Part shown: positions 26,396-39,960 of the stretch, piece after piece
Position numbering within the stretch: position 1 is the stretch's first letter
Layout: the number at the start of each line of letters is the position of its first letter
Source of the DNA: Patagioenas fasciata
Taxonomy: Eukaryota > Chordata > Aves > Columbiformes > Columbidae
Direction of reading: 5' to 3'
DNA: 64,000 nucleotides
Assembly: GCF_037038585.1 (NCBI RefSeq)
Contig: NC_092520.1
Span: 189,638,604 to 189,702,603, forward strand
Translations under genes and position numbers: made by a program
Notes under the pieces: generated by a model
Databases searched by the model: none
Told to the model about the DNA's origin: nothing
The model's input: only the letters and a program-made list of their open reading frames with translations

Positions 26396-28999
26396 ACTTC
26401 TATCCTATAGAAAATGCTTCAAAAGTGTTACTACACTTTCCTCTGGAAATGCAGTTTACAAATGTATTTCATTGTTAGTGTTTGAGAACATACAAAACAA
26501 ATGAGTGTCTGACTGACTGGAATTAGTTATTTGCCTTGTTTAGGACCAGAAACCAATACAGTATGGATAAAACACACCTACTACCAATCTATTGAATGTG
26601 GTTAATAGAGGAAGGACAACATTTACCAATGTTAACAGTAGCACATTTTCACCAATAGGAATTTGCCTTAAATTTAAATGAAAGTCCACTTTTCCTTTGG
26701 TTTGGGATTTTATTCTAAGTCCTTACTTAAATGGAAAAATTAACAATGTATGTTTTTCGTACTATTGAAAACTAAGGGATTATAAAAATACATATTAAGT
26801 TATTCTTATTGCAGAAATATGAAAAAGAGCATGTCAGAATAACTTGATATTTCTCACAGCATTAAAAAAAAAGATTTTCATGGAAGGAATTTTAAGGCAT
26901 TATATTATTATATTGGGTAGACAAGACTGAAAACAAATATTTCTATCAGCACACTACACATATAACCTATATTTGATCCAACTTTGTTTCATGACACATC
27001 ATTTTCAGAGTTATTAAATGTAAAAAATTAGTATTTTCTGATCTGCTTGTTCCCTGCAGAAGATCAGCAGTGAAAATTCTTATTATTTTCTGCAGTGTAA
27101 TGACATGAAAAAGTTGCAGCAAGTGAAAGAAATCTTAAACTGGAACTAATTTTCAAGTAATACTGAAAGCCTCTCTATTATATTAATAAACCATTGTTTT
27201 TTGGAAAGAGTCAAACATTGGTGATCATTCCCAGGTACATCTTTTAGAATAAAATGCTGAACCAGAAAGAGAGTGATGCTCTTTGGAATGTTAAATAGAT
27301 CCTTTGGAGAAGAATAACACTGGCACCCAAATCTTTAACTTTGGTCTAACTCTTTTAGAGTAGGTGAGAAATCCTATTTGAAAAATGAGAGAAAAATGAA
27401 CTCTTTTGTTTACACTCTAAAAATAATGAATATGGTATAAAAATAGCTTTTAATAGAGAAAGTGAATAGTTATGCAAGGGTTGATTAATACATAATATAA
27501 ATATACAAATTTCAGTCCCACATCTTTTCTGAGAAGCTATGTCAGTGACGAACTCACCCAAATTACAGTGAGATACTAAATTATAGGACCATGATACTAA
27601 CTTCATCCAAATAAGATACCAATGCTAGGATTGGGCTGCAAATACTTTACAAGCCATTGGAGTCGCTGAACAGAGCAAAACTTACAAATGCTGAAAAGAT
27701 TGTCATGCATACTGACTCAAAGTAAAATTATGCAGAAATATATATGAAATTTTAATGTACAATGCAATTACTATTTTTCATAAAACTAGCTAGGCAGAAG
27801 AAATGGTGAATCAGGTGCTAAAAATGATATGATAATAAAAGAACTTAGTAAGATTTGGGGCTTTCTAAACATAGGCAACATACACGGTAGTTAAGTTAGG
27901 CATGCTTAGTCTTTATTGTATCAGTGAACCTTCAGTTTTTTTATAGCCTCCATTTTCATTGCCAAACTGGGGAGATGGCAGAATTTATGTAGGGAATCAG
28001 GAGAGATACTCGCAGTCAAAGACTATAAAAAAAAATTCCTTCTTTCAATTTTCCTGTCTTACAGGGTTGGTTTTTTTTATTCTCTTAATTAATATACAAG
28101 ACCAACTGTTACTTTATAGCCTTGTGGATGCTTTATGATACCTTCAGACCCTTGACAGCATTTGTTTGTTTTGGCTTCCTGTTTCTCTTACTGCCATTAT
28201 CCAACAATGTGTACCTTTACATTAAACAGCTTCACTTATTAACCTCTGATGCATTTCCAACACAGAGTATCGTTGGAATGTAGAATTTCACCACAATTGC
28301 CAGTAACATCTCATACAACAGAATGTAAACAGGGCTATAAATGGCCATACTGTGAAGAAAATGAAACTGGCATTTCTTTTCAGACTGTACTTAAATCAGC
28401 TTAATCAAGGTTAGACAAGTTTTTTATTCCCGAAATAAGGACTTTAAAAAGTAGTGCTGTAAAATCATTTAAATTTTTTCTAACTATGGTAAAAATTCCT
28501 TTACTTTCCACTGAACATAACAGTCTCTAGCAGGTGGTGACAGCTGATCTGTGCATGAGTCATATTGGATATAAAGCACAATTCATGTTAAGAATGAATT
28601 ATGGAATTAAGCATGCCATGCTTCTTTAAGAGTGAGTTGAATGAGCTTCAAGGTGACTTTTCCAGTTAAAGTTAACTCTAAGCACAGACAGCACAAATGA
28701 CAGACAGCCTTAGAAAGCATAGTGTTTATTTAGGGTGTTATGGTGAAAAAGTGAAACATGACCTGAAGTTCAATTTTCAATGAATTCACTAGCCAGTTCC
28801 TCGTAATAATGTTAGTATACAAGCCTAAGAAGATTTGAGAAGACCTGAAAGAAATGATAGTCCTATAAGAATTAAGGTCCATAGCCATGAGGAGGGCAAA
28901 TAAATTTAAAAATACAGGTCTATTTTATTTTTGTACTATCTGGCTTCAAATCATTGGTGTGTTACTCAAGTAGGTAACCTGGTAAATAAAATTTGTATA

Positions 29000-29060
29000 T
29001 ACGTGCAATTACATACAATTTACGTGCAATATAGATACAATTTGTATGCAATACATGTAC
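29000..29060. repeat. Short tandem repeat, 21-23 bp unit, about 2.7 copies
   Basis: Copies begin at 29000 and 29021 (both 'tacgtgcaat' followed by a 'ata.acaatt' half), with a third, diverged partial copy at 29044 ('gtatgcaatacat'). Confidence 0.7.
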
Positions 29061-31012
29061 TAATATAGATCGACTATATTCACACAAAAAGCCCAAAACA
29101 ACAGAATGAAGGAAAATCACAGTAGTCCTTTTGACATTGCTATAGTAGAATAAGTTTCTCTGCAAGATGTGTAGGAAAGGGTGCAACATATAAGGGGATA
29201 TGGATGGTTAGGGTATTCAACAGGGAGAATGAAGTGTTCACCCAGGATTACTGCATACTTACTGAGAACCCAGTAAATTATTCCATATAAATAACTGAAG
29301 AAAAATATCTCTGTTCTTTCTCATTCACTATTGTTCAAAAAGTAAGACAAATTTCTCAGCCTCAATGTGTTGCTAGCCTTGATGAAATAGCCTACTAGAA
29401 AGAAATACGAGTTTTTGAATGCTTATTTTCACTCTGCTACATGTAGTTTGCCATTGATGAGTGAGTGACAGGTGACCCCAGCTCAACAGCCCTATCTTCT
29501 GTTCCCTGATTGTACGACTGAGATGTTTAAAAGAAAAAAAAATAGTGAAGTTACTTGGTGAATAGAAAATAGGACATATTTTATCTGTGAGACAAATTTC
29601 CTGGAAAATGGTTGTGTATTCTAAAATCTATAAAATCACATATTTCAGCCATATGTAAGACTTATAACTAAAGAAGGATAAAATCTGATAGTCAGGAGGA
29701 AGGTGATCTACCTTATCATTCTTGGATGTATTCACAAAACCTGAGGTTGGTAGAAGAGGGTCATCTCTCTCACACTCCTTAAGAGGAATGACCAAGTAAA
29801 CCAGGACTCTCCAGGCTGATAAAAAGTCAACTGATCAACAGTATGATAAAAAACAAAATATGACAGAAAGCAAGTGATTAGAAACCTATTGTTCTTGCTC
29901 TCCATCTAATAAAACATCTAGAAGCAATCTCATCAAAATGGCAGTTGATATTTAAAACAAGAAAAAGGAGACACTTCTTCACCCATTTATTTATGTTTTA
30001 GGACTCCTTGCTATAGAGAGCAAATAATTTACATGGATGCAAAAATTCACTGAGTAAGCAGGGAAAATAAAGGTCACTGAGACTAATAAATACAAGCTCT
30101 GAACTGGGAAGTCCTTTAGATAGCAACGGCAGGGAGCTGGGAGTGGGCTCTGCAAAGTACCACAATATCTTGCTGACTCTGACCCATCCCTCTTCCACAG
30201 GTATCCTCTACTGCCTCTTTCTGGAGGTGACATACTGGAGATGGTGATTGTTTGGTATGACAAGAAATAAATGTTTTCTTCAAGCTCCAGCAGAGTCCTG
30301 TCTTTCTTCAGCAAAATTCAACATCTCCCCTTTCATCTGTTCTCCAAATGCTTGTATGATTCTGTTTCTTCATTAGTTTCAAACTGAGGAACTGATTTCA
30401 AAATTATAAATCCAAAGAAACCTATTTCTATCCTGGTCTTCTCTATCTATTACTTCATCTCTTTAATTGCCGTGCATGATCTATTGCAATTGGAGCTACA
30501 TTAGGGACACCAAATGTTTCAAGCTATTAGAATGTGATACTGTGGGTTTTATGTCATTTTCTCTCACAGCATTTTTATGTTTCAATATTTTTATTTTTAA
30601 TATCTTGGAAGTATCCTCAACATAAATTGAACCATGTGGACATTTTGCTAAATGAACAGATTCACTGTGACAATTCAACAATATTTAACATGATTTTTTT
30701 TCCCATGATTGAGAATGATAGAATACATCCCCTGTAATCCCATTATTTCATTATACTCAGTGTCCACATAGATAAAATCCTGTCTGAGTTGCTTTGAGTT
30801 ATCTTAGCAAACTTCTTCTTTCGTCCTTCTGTAGGTGTGCTGAGAAACACAAACCCTTCAGCAATTCTTTTAAAGTTTGTGATTTTAGAGAGAAATCTAG
30901 CTTGTACAAGACATAGATTTTTTGTGTTCCAAGTGTCCAGAGAGCAACAGAAATGATTAAAGAGCTCAGTGATAACAAATAGAAGAAAAAAGAAAAATAG
31001 TTGCATACTTAC

Positions 31013-31119
31013 AGCAATGAAGAAGTAAAGCAAGAGTATCTGAAAGATATTTTTACTCTTCTCAGCCTGATTCACTGTGCTTCTACTCAAAATCTTTCTC
31101 AGTCTTCTCATTTTGGTTT
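31013..31119 (-). other. Candidate exon within the longest open frame of the window
   Basis: The longest frame in the window (122 codons, minus strand, 31111-30743) begins with an ATG in a favourable context (accaaaATGa). Eight bases upstream is a possible acceptor: TACTAAT, then a T/C stretch, then 'aaatccag'. After 33 codons the frame crosses a strong donor, 'TTGCT|GTAAGTATG' (exon last base 31013). The enclosed 107-base segment has only one open frame, reading MRRLRKILSRS and ending in a hydrophobic QILLLYFFIA. This could be a coding exon with the rest of the frame being intron. No family is recognised, and both splice motif and frame length are within what chance can give. Confidence 0.18.
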
Positions 31120-33047
31120 CTGGATTTATTTTTTAATAAAAAAGAAACATATTAGTAGAGGGACTTGTCTTAAAATAAATACAAAAACCTAAAGACATAT
31201 ACAGCTGGAAAAAATTATCATAGTAATCTGACAGTTTGGAACAAATAATTAATTTAATGGATTTCACTTTTTGTTCTGGTTGCGCCTGTTTCATGAACAT
31301 ATCACATTTTTCTCAACTTTTTTCATTATTTGAAATGATAGAGTCATCATGGTGACTGTTCTGTACTTGGGCTGCTGTTAATTGATGAACAATTGATTTT
31401 AAATATCTTACACTGTAGATAGGAACATGTACTCCAACACCCCAGAATTATCCAGACTGATGTAGGTCTGCCTGTGTTCATCAGTACTGTCATGATTTTT
31501 CCCCAGGCAGCTGTCCTTGAAAGATGTTCACTGAAGAAGGCTGCAGAGCACACTGGAAACATTGCATTTGTTATTATTATTGATTTATTTATGCAGATAC
31601 CATGCTGATTTCCCAGGATGATAAAGCATTTATAGAATCTCAGTCTTTGATGAATCTTCCAAAGTGTAGATATCTAATCTCATAAGCTCCTTGTGATCAG
31701 GCATTACACAGCCAACCAAACCTCAGAGCAGAGTCATGCATGTAAGCACAGTAACTCTTGGAGACTATATTGGTAGGTAGAATCCATATGCATAAGTGTT
31801 TCAGAGGCATAGTTTAGGTCAAAGCTATAGACAGAAAACTAGTAGTAACAGGCATTTCAATGACCCAAGCTAATCCTCTGCTTAATTCGTTACTCAGTGC
31901 AGATAGGCCTCTTCATATGCAGGTGGCATTTGAGTGGTAAATGAAGGGTATTTATTTCGTATTCCTGAAACTCCTACTGAAAAGTTTTGAGCTTAATTGC
32001 CCTTGATATGTGATGATAATAATCATTATAAAAAATTTTAATGTTATTTCCTACATGTTAGATCACAAGACATATCTGTAAATATCAAGTAATATTTTTA
32101 CATAGGTATCACACGCGCATCTTGAAGAGGTGAAGAAAACAAAACTAGTTTAAACTCTTGATTTTCTAGTATTTGAGATATGCTAAATGCAATTAGAGAT
32201 GCTTCAGGGAAAGGGAAAATGGGTGAAAAAATTTCCCCCTATTAAAACAGGAGTTTCCTTTCTGAAATATCAAACCAAAAGCACATAGAGTTTTAAAATC
32301 ATTCAAGCAAAAATTCCATTCTGTGTAGTTATTTTAAAGTACAACAGGATAGAAGAAAATCCTTTACATAATGAGTAGTTAGAATAAGAGTGTTCAATAA
32401 CAGGGATATAATTTATAATATTAAATAGACCTCATAACACTTTTGTCTATCTTTCCTGCTTTCAGAAGCAATGAAAATTTTTGGCAAAGATTGAGACAAA
32501 GGAGTTCATCCATATCAAAGATGTAATAGAGAATTGGAGGTCATTATTGCGTTGCTTATAGACACTTACGAAAAAAAAAGAGATTGAAATATAAATACAT
32601 CCTGGAAGATGCTGCATTTTACAGGAGCTTCCAAATGTGAGAAATTGAGAGACAAAGAAAAATTATTCTTCTGATGTCTATAATAACATCATGGATGAAA
32701 GCTATTCATTATAAGATAATAAAAATTATTACCATTTTATTCTAAAATTACTTATGTGGAAAAATTACCTCTTTTTGCAATATTAATTATTTTGACAGTA
32801 TAATATATACTTATAATCCCTGTAATGCACTGTTTATAACTATGTAAACATAATTTCAGAAACAAGAAAGAAAACCAAAATTTACTGGAAATACTCTGCT
32901 CCACTATGAGTCAGCTGCAGGCTGAAATCATCAAGCTGCCTTTTCCAGACCTTCGTAATAAAACTCAGTCATGTGAATCCAAACAGTTAAGAAAGTAATT
33001 ATATAAGAACTTATAAATCATGAACCTTGAACCTTAAAAAGTTCTAA

Positions 33048-33087
33048 AGCTATTGTGAAAGTCCTCGAGCTCTTGTGAAAGTCCTCA
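33048..33087. repeat. 20-bp tandem duplication
   Basis: Two adjacent 20-base copies, 'agctattgtgaaagtcctcg' and 'agctcttgtgaaagtcctca', differing at two positions. The high identity suggests a fairly recent slippage duplication. Confidence 0.8.
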
Positions 33088-34250
33088 GACAGCTTCTCCA
33101 GCTTTCATTCTTATTGTTATACTGGAAGAATGGCCAGTTTGGAGAAACTGTGTTATATTCTTTCTACACAAAGAACATATTTGTTTTCTGCCAGTTGTTT
33201 TCCAACCTCTAATTTTTGGATGTTAGCACTATTTCCCTCCTTCACATCTACTTTGGATGGGCATTATCTAAAATATTTCAGCTGAAATCTTGGAGCTATA
33301 TTTCAATGAGGCAAGAATTTTTCTTCTGTGTTCATGAAGAAATACATGAGACATGCCTTTCAATATCATTGCACTATAATATCTGGAAATCCCAGTACTT
33401 AGCATGCCTGCAGACTTCCTGTAGTCAAAAAAAAAACCCACAAGCAACAGATTGCACATGTTTTTGTCTTTCTGGAAAATTATTGAACAATGCAGAGTAA
33501 TATCACTCAGTGAGGATAAATGTTTGATATTTTGCATTTTTATGGAGTTTTGACTTGAAATATTCGACTGACATTTTCTTCAGAAACATACAGGGCAGGA
33601 ATGGAATCCATTTTGCTTCTTTCTGTATTTTATTACAATATAACATATACATAGAATTTTATAATTTTATTTTAAATTACAACTTAATCCTAGAGGTCCA
33701 GATCAGTTGTGACTTTATTAAAACTCCTCTTCTAGCAAATAGAAATATTACTTAACTGACAACTCTAGAATTGGATTGTGTAATTTAATTTGTTTTTTAA
33801 GTCTCTAGACATAAAGAATTTAGCTTTTCTGTTTATGTAGGGAAATACATGTCCCTGAAACTTGTTCCAGAGCGTTCGTTTTACTAAAATACTGGCATAG
33901 ATTGGCATTATTTTTTTCTAGAGTAAATACAGAATTATGCATACATCTTTACATAACATGAAGAATAACAGTTAGATGTTCCTAAAAATCCAGGAAAGTT
34001 AGCACAACTGCTAAATTAATGAGTGACATGATTTTCCTGTATTGGTCTCTGGGTCCTAATCTCAGGAATATGATGTTTTCATACCTCGGTTCAGACTCAT
34101 CAGGTCTAATTTAAATATCTAATGTCCACCTTGTTGCCCTACATGCACTTTCAAGTTAGGCGAGAAAAATACACACCTGGAGGAGTGGTGATCCAGTTCC
34201 TGCTAAGACAGGTGCCTACGAAAAATAACTCTCCTTCAAGGTGTGTTTTT

Positions 34251-34279
34251 CTCAATTTCTTAATTTCTTAATTTTCTTA
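34251..34279. repeat. (TTAATTTC)n short tandem repeat
   Basis: Three to four imperfect copies of 'ttaatttc' in a row. Confidence 0.7.
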
Positions 34280-37200
34280 CCATAAAAGGAGCCTGAAGTA
34301 TCTTATTTGGGTAGGACAAATCTCATGCTACTTGTACATGTAAGACATTGGTGACCTATGGTAGACCTGGGTGACATTATCCATATTTCTAGAAGGCAGT
34401 AAAATACAAATAAAAACAAAAAAGTATATGGACAGATTGTTTTCTAGGCAGCCCATTTAATATTACTTTAAGATTTCTGGTGGAAAATCTATTTTATTGA
34501 ATCCTGAAATCTCCTGATAGAGAGTAAGGTTCTTTGTTCATCCAGTCAATTAAAGTTGAAGAAGGCAACCAAAAGAATACACCTAAATAAACTGGTTATT
34601 AAATTGTGGAGTGCACGAGCAACCAGTTGTTCAGCAATTACTCCCAGTGTGTTTGTCTGGTTGGGAATTTCTGATGACTCATTCCCCTTCTTAATAGCAT
34701 GTAATTTTACCAAAAATTAATCTCTAAGAAAAAGTGTAATGGCATATGTATAGCACATTGCTTATCAAAAATAGAAAAACTAAATGGCAGCTCCCTCTTT
34801 CACACACCCCTTTGGTGTGTACTCTGTGGAATAAACCTTGCTTTCTTAAAATCTAACAATGCTTAATGAGACCATTGCAAGAATTACCTTTTAACCATCT
34901 AAAGTAGCACACAGACTTTTAACTTAGGATACCAAGTTTCAACTCACTGCCTTCAGAAAGGGGTGAGAGATAACACTGTGCTCTTCTGCTACTATTTCCT
35001 CTCTCATATTCACATCTCAAACACATGCAAATTCCATTCAAATAACTCATTAACTGTTTCATTTTTGCCCTTTCTTTGGACCATAGTAATTTTTCACCTT
35101 TTTTCTTGACATTTCTTTCCACATGACTACCCACCCTAACCTTGCAAAAAGAAAAAAAGTGTCCAATAAATTAAGATTTTTTAATATATATAATGAATCG
35201 GTGTAGGAGATAACAAAATTGACAACAAAATTCAAAGTGTTTATTGAAGAAATCTTTCATATACCCAGTGGTTCACTGGTTACAGTATTCACTCAAGATG
35301 TACAAACCTACTATAAAATAGCATTTTAACAAATACATGACTTGTCTCCAAAGTCACACTTTCTAGGTGAATACCTAATTATCAAGAATGTGTATAATTC
35401 CATGAAAATGCAAGTATTATCTAGATTTTGTTCTGATCAATTAACTAATGTGCAATATTGAGAATGTCCACATTTCTCAGAAAATTGAATTCTGGTTCTC
35501 CAGTCAACCTGTTTCAAATATCAGATAGTATCACTGATTTCTAATATAAAAATAGGGGTGGATTTTCCTGTGCCTCCTATTTAGAAAGTGATTTGGAGCA
35601 AAAGACAATCAATGATCATGCTCTCTAATTAGTGATCAGTTTAGCTGTTGTTTTAAAACCTAAAAAGAAGAGAAATATTTGCTTTGTTCCTCTGTTTTAA
35701 TTTATTTCATATACAGGTATTTAATAGAGGTGTTTGTTTAGTCACTGTTCTCTAACTATTCACATTAAGCTTAGGATTAGATACAACTGTGATGACAGCA
35801 GTTTTATTTTACAGCTCAATTGTTGCCCACTCACTATAAAAGCCAGAACCATTCCTTTCCATTCCACCTACATCCTTCCAAAAAAAATCAACCCTAAAAT
35901 CTGTTATAAGAAAGGCATCTGAATCAGAGGTTCTAGACATATCCAGAGTCATCTTCATCCATAAGTGTATTCTTTGACATCTCTGGATGTATTTTACTGC
36001 TAAAATCAGTTCTAAATCAATCAGCTTCTTAGAAATCTGTAGCTGGATAAGTAAATTAAAGGAATCTGAATCTTTGAATGTACTCCAGATAGCTCATGGC
36101 AAAAAGGCACTCTGGCAAATAAAGATCAATTATCTTTTCTTTAAATACCATATTACACCTTTGTAATTAAAATACCAGTTCTTTGACTTAATATCTTCAT
36201 TCTTATTATATTTTCATCTCAGGAATTAAGCTACTAGTCCTCAAAACCCTGCAGCATAATCAGTTTTGAATCAGTTCACATCGTATGTTCAGTATTCAGA
36301 GAATTTGAATCAGATCATGAACAGAGCTGAAATTAGTAAATACAGTCATGATAATCTCATGCTGCCAGGAAATGAATTTCTCCCAGTTTTTGGCTCCATG
36401 AAGGATTTTGCATTCTGTTTAGCTGTTCTTAAATCATTGTTCATAACTTGTAACTCACATCTGTATTTATAGAAGTAAACCTGTTGGAGTAGAAACAATA
36501 ATACAATTTAAAGGTTAGATCCAGACCTTTTTTTCATTCCTCCTATCTTTCTAAATTGGTAACAGGCAGATGATACAAAGGAACAGATTGTCTTAAATTG
36601 GCGGAGTCACTTCAGATTACATCGCTTACATTTTATGATGTTGCTAGTTATTATCACATGATGTAACATAATTTGTCAAAATGACATATCAGTAACATGG
36701 CAGAAACACCAGATGTCACAAGAATGTAAGAACTGCCAGCCCAATTTAGTTAATTTGCCCTGTCCAGCCAACCCATCTATAATAGTGGCCAGTACCAGAT
36801 GCCTCAGAAGAAGCAAAAAGGCTCCTGCAGTGAAAAAGATTTGAAAAATCAGTATAGGGGAGCATTTTCTTTCTTTCTAAATCCTAGCTAGCAAATGATT
36901 GGCTTATTTCCTGCAATACAAGGATATACATTTATTCTGCTGTTGTAAACAGAACTATCATTCCTAACGTAACTTTTATTTCCTTAGCACTATTATCATC
37001 AGCTCTTTCAGAATTCTGTTAAAAATGTGACCCCTGGGATTCCCTGTTATACCCATGCCAAGGAATTCTATGATGAATTTGTACACTTGATTCCTCTAAA
37101 TTCCTACTTCCTCCCTATTAATTTCAATGTATACCCCTTTAGTTACATTGGTTTTCTCTTTTTGTTCATTGAGAACAAAAAGATACAAGTGTCTTACCTT

Positions 37201-39356
37201 TTCTAGAAACCAGTGCTAAATTAATTAAAAAATGAGCACTCACTAGACACTAATAAATCATAAAAGGTTCTCTATTCAGCTGAGTAAAACCACCATATAC
37301 GTTAGTGGTTCTCTGAAACACAGGAGTGCTAACTGCTTCTATTCCTGAAGTCCCCCAAAAGTCATCAGTTCCTTCTATTTTTGATTATGTTCTTCATGCT
37401 CACTTCCATGTCATTTGCAGCTTCTTTATCCATGTCTCGGTTTACTCCATGTCATTTAGAATGTGGTTCAGCAAATCAAACTGAATAAACATTTGTGCAG
37501 GTATCCACATGTGCTGATTGTTTGCATATAGAAAGAAATGTGGTATATTAATCTGTTCTGTGAAAAGGTATATCTTTATGTGAAAAAAAAAAAATCTTTC
37601 ACAAAAGTAACCTGATTATGATAAAATCAAAAGTATGTTTTCTTCCAGATTGTGTTCATCTGGGGAGCATTTTACATCACCTACACAAATGACAATGAAT
37701 AAAGTGATCTGCTTGCATGTATTTTGTTGAAAGTTCTGATGGCCTTTGCAAAGGAAAATTTTTGACCAGTTTGAGACAGACAAAAGAATTCAGTCAAATT
37801 GCCTTTTCCCATAACAGAGTTAGAGAAACTTCGGGAATACATGTGTTAGCAAGAACATTTTTTTTCCTATCCTTTCTTTTCTGAAACAGTTTGCTAATTT
37901 CTAGTTTCCACCAATTCCCTAATAAGCAGAAGACAGTCACGGTATAGAAATCTGTAATGCATCTGTGAAAACTAATGGTTTACTGACAATCTGCTATGTC
38001 AGACAGCAAAGATCAATTTCCTGACTTCTGGTAGGGGCTAAGTGATCTTCATTTTATATCATCAGTTCCTGGGATGGGGTCCATATAGTTCAAGGTGACT
38101 CTTCCTTAGTGTTTTTTACCCTCACAGAAACAAAACTAACCATTTTTTTTTAAGCAGTTTTTCCTATTTGAAGCTTTTGTGTGCACTACCTGCACTTCTA
38201 TAAGGGGTTTACTAGCAGTCCTGTTTCAAATGCTCAGAAGATGAAGAGGAAACATGTTTATTTCCTGTTGACAAGTGCTACCAAGTAATGACATGCCTAG
38301 ATAATTGAGAAACAGTGTATATTCAGAGCAACATGGAGGAGTTGCATTGCTGAAATAGGTGAAATAGGGGAAAATTTCATTGAGAATGTAGCTGGCTTAT
38401 AGTGTCTCTCAACAATTTAATTTTGAAGAAGAAATTAGATTAAAAACCAGCTTTTTGTCCTTAAAAATTGTATTAGTTGCAGGATGATTCCCAGACAAAA
38501 CAACTTTCTGAAGCAGCACTGCTAGACAGTAAATGACTGACAGTCTCAGCAACCAACCTCCTCAGGGACATCAAACATAGAGCTTCATAGCAACCCAAAT
38601 CCAGTAATGAACTTCTAAGCTGTGAATTATCTACTTTGCTGCATTTTGTTAGGCTTCAGTCCCAGTACCGCAGACTACTTAGGGGGAAAAGAAGGGCAAT
38701 ATTGTATACTGCAGCTCAGTCACACTCGATCACATCTTTCTAATAACTAGATGAGGCTTGACCTTGACTTTCATGTTCATGGGGTAAAGAAAAGGTACAG
38801 CACAAAGCTGAACGGGAACAAGCAGGCAGGCAAGAGCAGACTTTTTAATTTATCAACACAAAATATTTCACTTCAGGTTTTTAATTTTTTTTCTCTTATT
38901 TCCCATTCTGGCAGGTATAGGGGGACATTTAGATATCTATTCCTCCATAAGCTCAAATCAGACATACTGACCTGAAGCTAACATCAGCCTGAAGCACTAC
39001 TTTTTCTAAATTTATAGGAAAATGAAAGATTTATTGTTAGTACTAATTAATTATCCTTATTAATGACTTTGTGATACACTATTAGGCTATAAGTGGAGAC
39101 ACAGGAAATGATGCACACTATGTCATTTTTCTCTTTCTGCTCCTCATAAATATATTTTAATCAGTCTTTAGCTGTCGACTAAACTGGAATGTAAACTGCC
39201 ATTTTTTTTCCTGCAGGGGTTGGTCTAAAATCAGATCCATTCACTTTAGTACAGATTTCCTGCTCAAGAATGGAATTCTAGAGATACAATTGTGTGTACA
39301 TGCATGGATTTGCAGATGCACAAGTGGGGAACTGCATGATGTTACTATCGATTTGG

Positions 39357-39515
39357 TGTGGTGGGTTGACCTGTGCCAGCAGCTAAACCCCCACAAAGCC
39401 ACTCAGTTACCTTGCCCTACCCCAGAAGTACATAGTAGGCAATAGGAACAGGAAAAGCAAGAGTCATGGGCTGAGACAAAGACAGTTAGTAAGTGAAGGA
39501 AAGATAAAAATGCAG
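39357..39515 (-). mobile_element. Avian retroviral LTR remnant (3' end), inverted
   Basis: The plus strand begins 'tgtggtgggttgacctg' and continues through a C-rich stretch, 'aataggaacaggaaaagcaagag' and 'catgggctgagacaaagacagtt'. This is the reverse complement of the 3' end of an avian LTR: compare 'attaaactgtctttatctcaactcatgag...ggggttaaaccaca' in the plus-oriented LTR at 55344-55909. Only about 150 bp is recognisable before similarity fades. It is an old, truncated endogenous retrovirus remnant with no internal genes adjacent. Confidence 0.7.
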
Positions 39516-39960
39516 CAGCTTCAAGTTCCTAAAGGATTTCTGAAGAAGCTCTAAAGATTAATATTATTCAGATAATGAGATGAACAAAAGTCAGCCTTAT
39601 CAAACTGGTTGGCAACTCCTGTTTCCACAGTGTCATAAACCATTCAGACCCTACAGGTAATGTCAGTCCAAGGACCCTTCCAATCTCAAAGGGCTTTTTT
39701 CTGACTCCAACCACACTTCTTCAGTTTTAGAAACACTTGAGTTGGCTGGCCAGATGTGTTCTTTGGATATCATGACGGAATATGAAAATTTTTGACACCA
39801 TGTTCATTCCATTAGGAACCCTCTGTTCTCTCAGAGACAAAACTAAATTATGTACTATAGTTTTATTGCTCATAGACAATATAATTAATAAAAGTCTTCA
39901 GGTTTCTTAGCCAAGATTATTCATAAAGACTATGTAGAACACCTCATGCTTGTTGACTAG
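39516..39960. other. Sequence between the two inverted LTR remnants
   Basis: About 445 bases with no retroviral reading frame and no recognised repeat. It may be the decayed body of the first LTR plus flanking DNA. Confidence 0.5.

Larger units (their letters stand above)
26396..39356. other. Non-coding AT-rich DNA with small tandem duplications, no gene seen
   Basis: About 13 kb of unique AT-rich sequence. It contains three short tandem repeats and one candidate minus-strand exon (31013-31119), listed separately. A patch at 29990-30314 is less AT-rich and open in two minus-strand frames (107 and 66 codons), without recognisable homology. Nothing else stands out. Confidence 0.6.
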
